Origin: Oceanobacillus sp. HTM 045
Lineage (GTDB): Bacteria > Pseudomonadota > Alphaproteobacteria > Rhodobacterales > Rhodobacteraceae
Assembly (NCBI GenBank): GCA_009733745.1
Contig: WNWL01000007.1
Coordinates: forward strand, 124,001 to 188,000
DNA: 64,000 nt
Direction of reading: 5' to 3'
The notes under the pieces were generated by a model. It saw only the letters and a list, made by a program, of their open reading frames with translations, was not told the origin of the DNA and made no database searches. This document shows positions 33,279 through 42,183 of this stretch, piece after piece. Both the position numbers and the translations under genes were made by a program. Numbering within the stretch: the first letter of the stretch is position 1; each line of letters starts with the position of its first letter.

Positions 33279-34895
33279 CTAATCCCCCAGGAACAGCGCC
33301 TCGGGCACGTCGATCAGCGTCACGCCGCCGCGCGTGGCGGCGGAGCGGATCAGGGGGCCGAGGTCGCCCGCAAGTTCCAGCCGGTGGGCGATGGCGCCGT
33401 AGGCGCGGGCGATGTCGCAGAAATCCGGGGTGACGAGGTCGACGCCTACCGTCTCCACCCCCGCCTCGACCATGTAGTCCTTGATCTCGCCATAACCCGA
33501 GTTGTTCCAGACAACGATGACGAGGGTGATGCCCGTCTCCACCGCCGCGCCGATGTCGGTCAGGGTGAACTGCAACCCTCCGTCGCCCGCCAGCGCCACC
33601 ACCGGCCTGCCGGTGCCGAGCGCCGCGCCGATGGCGGCGGGCAGGCCGTATCCGAGCGCGCCGTAGCCTGTTGCGGCGTTGAACCACTGCCCGCCGGGCG
33701 CGCGCGGGTCGCCGGTGGCGAAGAACATGTTGCCGGCATAGACCGGGTTGGTGCTGTCGCCGACGATGGCCGCGCCCGGCACCGCGTCGCGCATCGCCTC
33801 CAGCGCCGGGTGGATACGGCGGTAGGTGTCGCCGATCTCCTCCCACGCGGCGTCGCGCATCGCCTTCGCCCGCTCCGCGCCGCCGGTGCTGCGCGTATCC
33901 GGCAGCGCTTCCAGCAGGGCCGCGACGGTGCCCGCCGCGTCGCCGGGCAGCGGCAGGTCGGCGGCGGCGCCGCGGTGCATCTGCGCCGGGTCGATCTCGA
34001 TCCGCGCCAGCGTGCCGGACGGGCGGACCATGCCGCGGTCGTACATGTCGTAATCCGTCCGCCCCCACTCGGTGCCGACGGCCAGCACGGCATCCGCGCC
34101 GGAAATCTCCACCTGCACCGCGCGCAGCGAGGGCGAGCAGGGCACGGCGAGCGGGTGGCCCATCGCCACCAGCCCGCGGGCGTTGGTCGTCATCACCACC
34201 GGCGCATCGACCCGCTCGGCAAGCTCCGCCAGCGCCGCGCCGCGCGCGCCGCCCCCGGCTAGGATCAGCGGGCGCCGGGCCGTGCCGAGCAGCTTCGCAG
34301 CCTCGGCCACCGCATCCGCCGGGGCGACGGGGCGCGGGACGGGCGCGTTGCGCCGGATCGGCGCGCCGGTGGCGGGCGCGGCCAGCAGGTCGACCGGGAT
34401 CTCGATATGGACCGGGCGCGGCCGGGCGCTCTCGAACACGGCGAAGGCGCGGGCCAGCACCGCGGGCACCTCGTCCGGCGTCAGCACGGTGTGGGAGAAG
34501 GCGGCGCAGAACTCGCCGATCAGCCCCTGGCGGCGGACCTCGTGCAGGTCCCCCGCCCCGCCGCCGAGCCGCCCGAGCCGGTTGACGGAGGAGATCACCA
34601 GCATCGGCACGCTGTCGGCATAGGCCTGGGCCATCGCGGTGGTGATGTTGGTCAGGCCGGGCCCGGTGATGACGAAGGCCGCCGCCGGGCGGCCGGTGAC
34701 GCGGGCGTAGCCGTCGGCCATGAAGCCCGCGCCCTGCTCGTGGCGCGGCGTGACATGGCGCAGCCCGCTGCCGGCGATGCCGCGGTAGAGCTCGATCGTG
34801 TGCACGCCGGGGATGCCGAACACCGTGTCGATGCCCCATGCGCCCAGCCGGCGGACGAGATCCTCGCCGAGTGTCAGTCTGTCCTGCGTCGCCAT
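33279..34895 (-). CDS. thiamine diphosphate-dependent 2-oxo acid decarboxylase / acetolactate synthase-like
   Basis: ThDP enzyme of 538 aa with the three-domain layout of the acetolactate synthase/decarboxylase family. The N-terminal PYR domain has FGIPGVHTIELYRG and the catalytic Glu in RHEQGAGFMADGYARVTG (near residue 50). The PP domain carries GDGGLQFTL near 430, with the closing NN in VVWNNSGYG. The sequence resembles Rhodobacterales proteins annotated as 5-guanidino-2-oxopentanoate decarboxylase (AruI), but I cannot separate this from other decarboxylases. The ATG at 34895 sits behind GGGGAGGAT; the upstream extension is rejected. Confidence 0.87.
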   Translation of the reverse strand: MATQDRLTLGEDLVRRLGAWGIDTVFGIPGVHTIELYRGIAGSGLRHVTPRHEQGAGFMADGYARVTGRPAAAFVITGPGLTNITTAMAQAYADSVPMLVISSVNRLGRLGGGAGDLHEVRRQGLIGEFCAAFSHTVLTPDEVPAVLARAFAVFESARPRPVHIEIPVDLLAAPATGAPIRRNAPVPRPVAPADAVAEAAKLLGTARRPLILAGGGARGAALAELAERVDAPVVMTTNARGLVAMGHPLAVPCSPSLRAVQVEISGADAVLAVGTEWGRTDYDMYDRGMVRPSGTLARIEIDPAQMHRGAAADLPLPGDAAGTVAALLEALPDTRSTGGAERAKAMRDAAWEEIGDTYRRIHPALEAMRDAVPGAAIVGDSTNPVYAGNMFFATGDPRAPGGQWFNAATGYGALGYGLPAAIGAALGTGRPVVALAGDGGLQFTLTDIGAAVETGITLVIVVWNNSGYGEIKDYMVEAGVETVGVDLVTPDFCDIARAYGAIAHRLELAGDLGPLIRSAATRGGVTLIDVPEALFLGD

Positions 34896-35294
34896 CGGAT
34901 CCTCCCCTGTACCCGGCCGAGCCTTGGACCCTCCGCGCCCCGGTTGCAAGCCCCGCGCATGGGGGCGCGTGCGGGGTTTGCGCGGGAGTGGAACCTCGCG
35001 CCCATGCGGCAATCAATACGTTGACGGATACAGAGACCGGAAAGCACTGCGCCGCGGGAGCGCGCACTTAATAGTTGAGGCAGCGCTGTCTATAAACAAT
35101 CATAGAGTAATAATGACAATCGACCGGCCAGAGTTCTTCCATATGGCGAGCAAAAATTTATTGCTTACAATCATGTACTATGCAATTTCCCGTATATAGT
35201 CGGCACCAAAGGGTGAAGGCTTGTCTCAAACAGGGACAGGAAACGCCGGAACGGCCGTGAAGGCAGGGAACATGCCACGGGCCACGCACAGGGG
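34896..35294. other. 399-base region with an AT-rich island
   Basis: Between the divergent ThDP enzyme gene and the receiver-domain gene. Positions ~35065-35205 are markedly AT-rich (about half A+T) in DNA that is otherwise ~70% GC. Stretches such as AACAATCATAGAGTAATAAT and GCAAAAATTTATTGCTTACA could be promoter or bent DNA. A 28-codon frame (35113-35199) lies within it, encoding a short hydrophobic peptide (MTIDRPEFF... LLLTIMYYAIS); its ribosome site is poor. Confidence 0.6.
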
Positions 35295-36158
35295 ATGGCG
35301 GCCGTGAGCCTCGATATCCGCACATTCCAGCTCCAGAAGCTCGTGGACGAGATCGCCGCGCGCCACCGCGCGGCCGGCCCCGGCAGTTCCGTCGAGATCG
35401 TGGACCGCACCGGCACCCTCTCCGCCGAGCGGGTGTTCGGCGACGCCAACCGCATCGAGAAGGCGCTGGACATGCTCGTCACGACCGCGCGGGCGGTGGC
35501 GGACGGGCCGGTCTCGATCCTGCTGGACCTGCCCGATGTCGAGAGCGCGGCGCCGGGCGATCTCGTCGACCTCGCCATCTCCGTCCGCTTTGCCCCCGGC
35601 GCGGGTACGGTGCCAGCGGTTCCGGCGCCGGTCCACGCCTACGCGACCAGCATGGACGCCACCGTCGAGACGGTCGGCGCGGCCGATGCCGCCGGACCCG
35701 GCTTCCGCCTGACCGTGCTGCTGCTCGTCGCCGAGGACGGCCCCGCCGCCCCCGCGCTGAACCGCGCAGACGGGTCGCCGCTGCGGGTGCTGATCGCCGA
35801 AGACGACCCGATGAGCCAGACCATGATCACCGTGATGATCGAGCGCACCGGGGCCGAGGTGCGGCTGGTGCGCGACGGTGCCGCCGCGGTCAACGCCTGG
35901 CGCGAGGGCGGCGTCGACCTGATCCTGATGGACATGCGCATGGCGGGCGGCGACGGGATCGAGGCGACCAGCCGGATCCGCGCCGCCGAAGTGGCGGAGG
36001 GCCGCGCGCCCGTGCCGATCATCGCCGTCACCGCCGGGGCCACCGCGCCCGAGATCGCGCTCTGCCACAAGGCGGGCGTGGACGCGGTGCTGCCGAAGCC
36101 GATCCAGATGGATTTCCTCTACGCCCGGATCAGGAACCTGCTCTCGCGCAGGGGCTAA
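35295..36158 (+). CDS. response regulator with degenerate histidine-kinase ATPase remnant
   Basis: A 287-aa protein in two parts. Residues ~165-285 are a receiver domain (LRVLIAEDDPMSQ, phospho-acceptor Asp in DLILMDMRMAGGDG near 212, and Lys in VLPKPIQ). Residues ~1-150 look like a decayed HATPase domain: FGDANRIEKALDMLVTTARAV lines up with the N-box of hybrid kinases, but the conserved Asn is replaced and no G1/G2 box follows. There is no histidine phosphotransfer box and no output domain. It is most like the C-terminal part of a hybrid kinase that has lost its kinase function. The start at 35295 is one choice; the GTG at 35304 is another. Confidence 0.75.
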   Translation: MAAVSLDIRTFQLQKLVDEIAARHRAAGPGSSVEIVDRTGTLSAERVFGDANRIEKALDMLVTTARAVADGPVSILLDLPDVESAAPGDLVDLAISVRFAPGAGTVPAVPAPVHAYATSMDATVETVGAADAAGPGFRLTVLLLVAEDGPAAPALNRADGSPLRVLIAEDDPMSQTMITVMIERTGAEVRLVRDGAAAVNAWREGGVDLILMDMRMAGGDGIEATSRIRAAEVAEGRAPVPIIAVTAGATAPEIALCHKAGVDAVLPKPIQMDFLYARIRNLLSRRG

Positions 36159-36296
36159 CGGCACGACGCGACTGACAGGCCCGCCCCACCCGCCGGAATG
36201 AAATTCTTGCGTATTTTTTCAATCCGGGGTCATGCTCCCCACAGCCCGCGCGCCCGGCGCGCGGCCCGAATCATCCTTTGACCCGGGGGATCTCCG

Positions 36297-37643
36297 ATGC
36301 ATGACATGGCCGGCGCCGGCTCTGGCGCGAACTCGCTCGAAGAATACTGGATGCCGTTCACCGGCAACCGGGACTTCAAGGCCAACCCCCGGATCGTCGT
36401 CGCCGGCGAGGGAATGTACTACACCGACCACCAGGGCGGTAAGGTGATCGACGGATCCTCGGCGCTGTTCTGCTCGCCCGCCGGCCACGGCCGGAAGGAG
36501 ATCGCCGACGCGGTCCACGCCCAGCTTCTCAAGAACTCCTACTCCGCCCCGTTCCAGCTCGGCCACCCGGGCGCGTTCGAGCTGTCGCAGCGCGTCACCC
36601 GCCTGCTGCCGGAGCCGATCAACCACGTCTTCTTCACCAACTCGGGCTCCGAGAGCATCGACACCGCGCTGAAGATCGCGATGGCCTACCACCGCGCCAA
36701 CGGCCAGTCGCAGCGGCTGCGCTTCGTCAGCCGCGAGCGGGCCTATCACGGCGTCAACATGGGCGGCGTGTCGCTCTCGGGCATGGTGAAGAACCGCGAG
36801 ACCTTCCCCGTCACCATGCCCAACGTGGTGGTGATGCGCCACACCTTCACCGGCAAGGACCTGTTCCACGACGGCCAGCCGGAGCATGACGGCGTCGAGC
36901 TCGCCAACGATCTCGAGCGGCACTGCGCCACCTATGGCGGCTCCACCATCGCCGCGGTGTTCGTCGAGCCGGTCGCCGGCTCCACCGGCTGCCTCGTGCC
37001 GCCCAAGGGCTACCTGGAGCGGATCCGCGAGATCTGCGACCAGCACGGCATCCTCCTGGTGTTCGACGAGGTCATCACCGGCTTCGGCCGCCTTGGCGCG
37101 CCCTTCGCGAGCCAGCTCTTCGGCGTCACGCCCGACATCGTGACCATGGCCAAGGCCCTGACCAACGGCTGCATCCCGATGGGCGCGGTCGCGGTGAAGG
37201 ACGAGATCTACGACACCGTGACGGACGCGAGCCCGGAGAACGCGATCGAGTTCTTCCACGGCTACACCTACTCGGCCCACCCCGCCGCCTGCGCCGCCGG
37301 CATCGCCACGCAGGAGATCTACGAGCGCGAGGGCCTGTTCGAGCGCGCCGCGAACCTCGCGCCCTACTTCAAGCAGGCGATCATGTCGCTGAAGGACCAC
37401 GACATGGTGAAGGACATCCGCACCATCGGCCTGATGTCCGGCGTCGAGCTGCACGCCGGCGCCGCGCCCGGCCTGCGCGGGCAGGAGATGCAGAAGGCGA
37501 TGTTCTGGAACGGCTGCCATGTGAAGTTCACCGGCGACACCGGCATCGTCGCGCCGGCCTTCATCGCCGAGAACACCCATGTCGACGAGATCGTCGACCG
37601 GTTCCGCCAGACGCTCGACCAGTTCGCGGCCGAGGGTCTCTGA
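36297..37643 (+). CDS. class III aminotransferase, omega-amino acid:pyruvate type
   Basis: PLP-dependent aminotransferase of 448 aa, subgroup III. Key sites are FTNSGSESIDTALK (phosphate binding), LVFDEVITGFGRLG (Asp contacting the PLP nitrogen), and the Schiff-base Lys in TMAKALTNGCIPMGA near residue 286. The YSAPFQLGHPGAFELSQ stretch and EEYWMPFTGNRDFK N-terminus suit beta-alanine/omega-amino acid:pyruvate transaminases. The substrate is not fixed. The ATG at 36297 follows GGGGGATC. Confidence 0.9.
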   Translation: MHDMAGAGSGANSLEEYWMPFTGNRDFKANPRIVVAGEGMYYTDHQGGKVIDGSSALFCSPAGHGRKEIADAVHAQLLKNSYSAPFQLGHPGAFELSQRVTRLLPEPINHVFFTNSGSESIDTALKIAMAYHRANGQSQRLRFVSRERAYHGVNMGGVSLSGMVKNRETFPVTMPNVVVMRHTFTGKDLFHDGQPEHDGVELANDLERHCATYGGSTIAAVFVEPVAGSTGCLVPPKGYLERIREICDQHGILLVFDEVITGFGRLGAPFASQLFGVTPDIVTMAKALTNGCIPMGAVAVKDEIYDTVTDASPENAIEFFHGYTYSAHPAACAAGIATQEIYEREGLFERAANLAPYFKQAIMSLKDHDMVKDIRTIGLMSGVELHAGAAPGLRGQEMQKAMFWNGCHVKFTGDTGIVAPAFIAENTHVDEIVDRFRQTLDQFAAEGL

Positions 37644-37709
37644 ACCCCGGCGGTTGCCCCTGCCCTCCGGCCGGGGCAACATCTCCCCCTTGGCAACAGG
37701 GGGGCGGCA

Positions 37710-38399
37710 ATGCGGAAGCTGCGCACGATTCTCGCCGCGGCGGCGCTGGCCGCCGTGGCGCAACAGGCCGCGGCCGACGCCACGGCCGACTGCAACCAGG
37801 CTGCCGACCCCGCGCTCCGCGTGACCGGCTGCACCGCGGTTCTCGCCGCGCCCGATCTTACCACCGACGACCGCGCCGCGGCGCTGGGCAACCGCGCCAA
37901 TGCCTACCGCGCGCTCGGCGAGGCGCACGCGGCGCTGGCCGACTACGACGCCGCGATCGAGGTGCGCCCCGACGCGCCGGCCTACACCAGCCGCGGCGCG
38001 TTCTTCGGCGTCGTCGGCGACATGGAGGCCGCGCTGGCCGATTTCGAGGCCGCGCTGCAGCTCGACCCGGCCTACCCGGACGCGCTGAAGAACCGCGCGC
38101 TGATCCGCGCCAACTCGGGCGATCTCACCGGCGCGCTGGACGACCTCGACGCCGCGCTGACGGCCGACCCGATGGTCAGCGGCGCGCGCATCCTCCGGGC
38201 GCAGATCCGCTGCGCCACCGGCATGACCGACGGCGCGACCGCCGATTACGTCGCCGCGGTGGAGGAAGGCTGGCTAAGGGCGGAGGACGTGGAGACCGCC
38301 CTTCTCCAGCAGGGCCATTTCTCAGGCCCGTTCACCGGCGAGATCACCCCGGAACTGCGCGCCGCACTCGCCACCTGGGCCGGCCAGGGCTGCAAGTGA
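37710..38399 (+). CDS. exported TPR-repeat protein
   Basis: Periplasmic protein of 229 aa with a signal peptide (MRKLRTILAAAALAAVAQQAAA, cleavage near AAADA). About four tetratricopeptide repeats follow (units near 62-90, 90-122, 123-156, 157-190), for example ALADFEAALQLDPAYPDAL and ALDDLDAALTADP. The last ~35 residues (FSGPFTGEITPELRAALATW) resemble the putative-peptidoglycan-binding ends seen on such proteins. The single cysteines near the N-terminus, at RCAT and at the extreme C-terminus are possible disulfide partners. It is 30 bases from the next gene; the partner is unknown. Confidence 0.82.
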   Translation: MRKLRTILAAAALAAVAQQAAADATADCNQAADPALRVTGCTAVLAAPDLTTDDRAAALGNRANAYRALGEAHAALADYDAAIEVRPDAPAYTSRGAFFGVVGDMEAALADFEAALQLDPAYPDALKNRALIRANSGDLTGALDDLDAALTADPMVSGARILRAQIRCATGMTDGATADYVAAVEEGWLRAEDVETALLQQGHFSGPFTGEITPELRAALATWAGQGCK

Positions 38400-38429
38400 C
38401 TCGGGTCTGCAAGTGACCCCGGACTGCAA

Positions 38430-38945
38430 ATGAACGGCTGGCGCCAGCCGGTGCTGGAGACCGCGCGGCTGCGCCTGCGCCCGCGCACCATGGCGGACCG
38501 CGACGCCTCGCTGGCGATGGACCGCGAGCCCGGCACCACCGACCGGATCCTCGGCCCGTGGGACGACCCCGCGAAGCACGAAGCCTTCGTGGAAGCCCGC
38601 ATCCGCGGCCCCTACCCCGACGGCATGGGCTACTGGGTGATCGCCCGGAAGGAGGCGCCGGGGGAATTCCTCGGCTGGGTCCTCCTGATCCCGGAGGACG
38701 CTGTCGGCCCGGATATCGAGATCGGCTGGCGCGTCGTCTCCGCCGCGCGCGGCGCGGGCTACGCCCCGGAGGCCGCGGCGGCGCTGGTCCCGCACGGGCT
38801 GGAGACGCTGGGCCTGCCGCGCATCGTCTCCGACATCCACCGCGACAACGCCGCCTCGCGACGCGTCGCCGAAAAGATCGGCCTCCGCTTCGAAGGTCCC
38901 ACCGACCCGGACTGGCCCGAGGCGGTGCGCTACGTCATTCCCTGA
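38430..38945 (+). CDS. GNAT-family N-acetyltransferase
   Basis: Predicted RimJ/RimL-like acetyltransferase of 171 aa. It opens QPVLETARLRLRPRTMADRD, has the strand EIGWRVVSAARGAGYAPEAA with the acetyl-CoA loop, and ends with HRDNAASRRVAEKIGLRFEG. It is a normal-length single-domain enzyme; substrate unknown. It is more distantly related to the three GNAT genes at the left of the window. It is 30 bases from the TPR gene and 50 from the next small gene, so the three may be one transcript. Confidence 0.87.
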   Translation: MNGWRQPVLETARLRLRPRTMADRDASLAMDREPGTTDRILGPWDDPAKHEAFVEARIRGPYPDGMGYWVIARKEAPGEFLGWVLLIPEDAVGPDIEIGWRVVSAARGAGYAPEAAAALVPHGLETLGLPRIVSDIHRDNAASRRVAEKIGLRFEGPTDPDWPEAVRYVIP

Positions 38946-38995
38946 CGCGATTTCCCGACGCGATCCCAGACGCGATCCACCAAAAGGAGCCGCCC

Positions 38996-39307
38996 ATGCC
39001 CCGCATCTTCGTCAACCGCCTCGCCAACTTCGCCGCGGAGGGCGGCATGGTCAGCTTCTCGCTGCAGGACGCCCCCGCCGAGGGCGCACCAGAGACGGTC
39101 GCGGACGTGATCATGCGCGAGCGCGACTTCCTGGAGATGCTCGGCGCGCTGCAGAACCACGTCGAACGCCGCCGCGCGACCGCCGGGCCGGGCACCCCGC
39201 CGCCACCGCCGCAAGGCCCGCGCCTGGGCAACCCCACGCCGCAGGGCGGCCCCTCGCAGGGCATGTCAGGTCCAATGACAGGGCGGCGCGGCCCGCAGGG
39301 CGAGTAA
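38996..39307 (+). CDS. small protein of unknown function
   Basis: A 103-aa protein with the ribosome-binding site AAAAGGAGC upstream of the ATG at 38996. The first ~65 residues look folded (MPRIFVNRLANFAAEGGMV, then VADVIMRERDFLEMLGALQNH). The last ~38 are a Pro/Gly/Gln-rich disordered tail. It has no signal peptide or membrane segment and no recognised family. Just upstream is a short stretch with three GACGCGAT units about 12-14 bases apart. Reality as a gene is supported by the strong ribosome site and codon pattern. Confidence 0.62.
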   Translation: MPRIFVNRLANFAAEGGMVSFSLQDAPAEGAPETVADVIMRERDFLEMLGALQNHVERRRATAGPGTPPPPPQGPRLGNPTPQGGPSQGMSGPMTGRRGPQGE

Positions 39308-39340
39308 TCCCCGCGGCAGCCCCAGCCTGCCACCCGGACA

Positions 39341-39398
39341 CCCGTTAACACTTTTTCCCCGCAATATCAGCAGGTTACAAAGTTCGCAACCTTGCGAC
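39341..39398 (+). repeat. GTTAACACT-dyad element, copy 1
   Basis: CCCGTTAACACTTTT at 39341-39355, CAG at the shared offset, and the dyad TCGCAA-CC-TTGCGA at 39384-39397, exactly 40 bases from the GTTAAC box start. It matches copy 2 at both ends with identical spacing. It lies between convergent genes and ends 7 bases before the M3 peptidase stop. Confidence 0.7.
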
Positions 39399-39404
39399 GG
39401 GCAG

Positions 39405-41453
39405 TCACGCCGCCACCAGGCCCCGCCCGCGCAGCAGCGCGTCCACCTCCGGCATCCGCCCGCGGAAGCCGAGATAGGCGTCCCGCGGCGCCTCGCTGCC
39501 GCCCGCCGAGTAGACATGCGCGGCCAGCTTCGCCGCGGTCGCGGCGTCGAACACGTCGCCGGTCTCCTCGAAGGCGGAGAAGGCGTCGGCGTCCATCACC
39601 TCCGACCACATGTAGGAGTAGTAGCCCGACGAATAGCCGTCGCCCGCGAACACATGCCCGAAATGCGGCGGGCGGTGCCGCACGACGATGGCGCCGGGCA
39701 TCCCGATCCGCTCCAGAACATCAGCCTCGAACGCCCCGGCATCGACGCCCGAGGCCGCCTCGCCCGAGAGCAGGTGCATCTCCAGGTCGATCAGCGCCGA
39801 GGCGACGTATTCCACCGTGTCGAAACCCATGTTGAAGGTCTCCGCCGCCTTGACCTTGTCGATCAGCGCCTGCGGCATCGGCTCGCCGGTCTCGACATGG
39901 CGCGCGTGCTTGGCCAGCACCTCCGGCACGGTCAGCCAGTGCTCGTAGAGCTGCGAGGGCAGTTCCACGAAATCCCGCGCGACCGAGGTGCCCGAGACGA
40001 ACGGGTAGCGCACCTCCGACATCAGCGCGTGCAGCGCGTGGCCGAACTCGTGGAACACCGTCCGCGCGTCGTCCAGCGACAGGAGCGCCGGCCGCCCCGG
40101 CGCGGGCTTGGCGAAATTGCAGGTGTTCAGCACGATCGGCCGGATCTCGCCCTCCAGCTTCTGCTGGTCGCGCAGCGTGCTCATCCACGCGCCCGACCGC
40201 TTGGAGGGCCGGGCGAAGAAGTCGCCGACGAACAGGCCGACATGCCGGCCATCCTTCGTCACCTCCCAGGCGCGGGCGTCGCGGTGGTGGAGCGTCGCCC
40301 CCTCCACCGGCGCGAAGGAGAGGCCGAACAGCCGCCCGGCCACGTCGAACGCGGCCTCGACCACGTTGTCGAGCGCGAGGTAGGGCTTCAGTTCCGCCTC
40401 GTCGACCGCGTATTTCGCCTGCCGCTCCTGCTCGGCGTAGAAGCGCCAGTCCCACGGCTCCAACGGGCCGTTGAGCCCGTCCGCCTGCGCCCGCTCGCGC
40501 AGCGCCGCCTCCTCCTCCGCCGCGCGGGCGGTGGCGGGCTTCCAGACCGCCATCAGCAACTCCCGCACCGCCTCCGGCGTCTCCGCCATCTGGTTGGCGA
40601 GCTTGAAAGCGGCGAAGGTCTCGAAGCCGAGCAGCGCCGCCCGCTCGGCGCGCAGCGCCAGCGTCTCGGCGATGATGGCGCGGTTGTCCGTACCGCCCCC
40701 CTTCTCGCCGCGGGCGATCCAGGCGCGGAACGCCGTCTCGCGCAGGTCGCGCCGGGTCGAGAAGGTCAGGAACGGCACGATCAGCGAGCGCGAGAGCGTG
40801 ACGACATGCTTTCCGGGCTTGCCCCGTTCCTCCGCCGCACCTGCGGCGGCGTCGCGCACGAATTCCGGCAGACCGGCGAGGTCCGCCTCGCCCTCCAGCA
40901 CCATCTCCCAGTCCTGCTCGTCCTTCAGCATGTTCTGGGTGAAGGAGGTGCCGAGGGTCGCGAGCCGCTCCATCAGCGCGCCCATCCGCGTGCGGCCCGC
41001 CTCGTCGAGCCGGGCGCCCGCGCGCACGAACATCTCGTGATAGAGCTTCAGCACCCGCGCCGATTCCGGGTCCAGCCCCAGCGTGTCGCGCGCCTCCCAG
41101 AGCGCATCGACCCGCGCGAAGAGCTTCGGGTTCAGCAGCGTCTCGGAATGGAGCCGCGAGAATTTCGGCGCGTAGTCGCGCTGGATCGCGTCCAGCTCCG
41201 GGTTGGTGTCCGACGAGGTGAGGTTGAAGAAGCAGGCCGCCACCCGGTCGAGCACCTTGCCCACGCCCTCCAGCGCCTCGATCGTATTGGCGAAGGTCGG
41301 CTCCGCCGGGTCTTCGGCGATCGCCGCGATCTCGGCCCGCTGCGCGTCCATCGCGGCGTCGAAGGCGGGCGGGAAGTCCGCCGGCCCGAACGTGCCGAAG
41401 GGCGGCAGGCCGAAGGGCGTGTCCCAGTCGCGGAGAAGGGGGTTGTCGGTCAT
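39405..41453 (-). CDS. M3 family oligopeptidase (Dcp/OpdA-like)
   Basis: Zinc metallopeptidase of the M3 family, which cleaves short peptides, probably in the cytoplasm since no signal peptide is present. The 682-aa protein has the zinc motif HEFGHALH near residue 465, with the third ligand Glu in ETFNMGFDTVEYVAS further on. The C-terminal HFGHVFAGDGYSSGYYSYMWSEV (positions ~600-622) is the substrate-binding segment of Dcp/OpdA. The ATG at 41453 gives the usual start (MTDNPLLRDWDTPFGLPPF); the upstream extension belongs to the glutathione S-transferase gene. It overlaps that gene by 4 bases, so the two form an operon. Confidence 0.93.
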   Translation of the reverse strand: MTDNPLLRDWDTPFGLPPFGTFGPADFPPAFDAAMDAQRAEIAAIAEDPAEPTFANTIEALEGVGKVLDRVAACFFNLTSSDTNPELDAIQRDYAPKFSRLHSETLLNPKLFARVDALWEARDTLGLDPESARVLKLYHEMFVRAGARLDEAGRTRMGALMERLATLGTSFTQNMLKDEQDWEMVLEGEADLAGLPEFVRDAAAGAAEERGKPGKHVVTLSRSLIVPFLTFSTRRDLRETAFRAWIARGEKGGGTDNRAIIAETLALRAERAALLGFETFAAFKLANQMAETPEAVRELLMAVWKPATARAAEEEAALRERAQADGLNGPLEPWDWRFYAEQERQAKYAVDEAELKPYLALDNVVEAAFDVAGRLFGLSFAPVEGATLHHRDARAWEVTKDGRHVGLFVGDFFARPSKRSGAWMSTLRDQQKLEGEIRPIVLNTCNFAKPAPGRPALLSLDDARTVFHEFGHALHALMSEVRYPFVSGTSVARDFVELPSQLYEHWLTVPEVLAKHARHVETGEPMPQALIDKVKAAETFNMGFDTVEYVASALIDLEMHLLSGEAASGVDAGAFEADVLERIGMPGAIVVRHRPPHFGHVFAGDGYSSGYYSYMWSEVMDADAFSAFEETGDVFDAATAAKLAAHVYSAGGSEAPRDAYLGFRGRMPEVDALLRGRGLVAA

Positions 41454-42106
41454 GTCTGTCCTCTTTTCGGGCGCTCCAGCCCCGCCATCGCCGAGGGGCG
41501 GGACTTCACGCGCCTGATCCAGGTCTGCAGCGCCTCCAGCTCTTCCGGCACCTCGATCCGGGGCACGCGCAGGAAGTCTATCGCCACCTGCGCGGTGATG
41601 TCGGCGACGGAATAACGGTTGATGGCGATGAAACTGCGGCCGCGGAGGCGCCTGTCCAGTTCCTCCAGCGCCCGGTCGATCCGGCCGCGGGTCGCCGCGC
41701 CCCATTCGGCGCACTGGTCCTCCAGCGCGGCCATCGCGGGCACCGCATGGCGTACATGCTGGGCGATCACGTTGAACAGGCCGAATTCCATGCGCCGCTG
41801 CCACATCTCGATCTCCGCCGCCTCGCGCGGGTCGCGTCCCATCAGGTTGGGCTCGGGCCAGAGCGCCTCGAGATAGCGGCAGATGGCGATGGTCTCGGTC
41901 AGCACCGTGCCGTCGTCCAGTTCCAGCGCCGGCACATGCGGCGCGCCGGCGAACGCGACATAGGGCTCCTCGCGGTGCTGGCCAGCCATGATGTCGACCT
42001 CCTCGCGCGGGATGTCGAGCGCCTTCTCGGCAAGGAAGATCGCCACGCGGCGCGGGTTCGGCGCGCGAAAGGTCTCGTAGAGGCGGACGGGTTTCGACAG
42101 GGTCAT
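41450..42106 (-). CDS. glutathione S-transferase
   Basis: Two-domain glutathione S-transferase of 218 aa. The thioredoxin-like N domain has the cis-Pro in HVPALELDDGTVLTETIAICRYLE, a classic glutathione-binding segment; the C domain is all helical with SVADITAQVAIDFL. Function in detoxification or dehalogenation is not fixed. I start at the ATG at 42106 (MTLSKPVRLYE); the frame runs on upstream only by chance. It precedes the M3 peptidase gene with a 4-base overlap. Confidence 0.88.
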   Translation of the reverse strand: MTLSKPVRLYETFRAPNPRRVAIFLAEKALDIPREEVDIMAGQHREEPYVAFAGAPHVPALELDDGTVLTETIAICRYLEALWPEPNLMGRDPREAAEIEMWQRRMEFGLFNVIAQHVRHAVPAMAALEDQCAEWGAATRGRIDRALEELDRRLRGRSFIAINRYSVADITAQVAIDFLRVPRIEVPEELEALQTWIRRVKSRPSAMAGLERPKRGQT

Positions 42107-42183
42107 CGGATTCGGGAGCGGCTGCGGATGTCCCTGCTTACCGCAGGCGGCGCCCGGATCAAGGGGCGCCGCCATACGCCGCC

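Noticed and set aside
34798-35199. 133-codon plus-strand frame running into the AT-rich island
   Set aside because: Its first two thirds are antisense to the decarboxylase start region; only the last 28 codons within the AT-rich island might be expressed, and that is treated as a finding.
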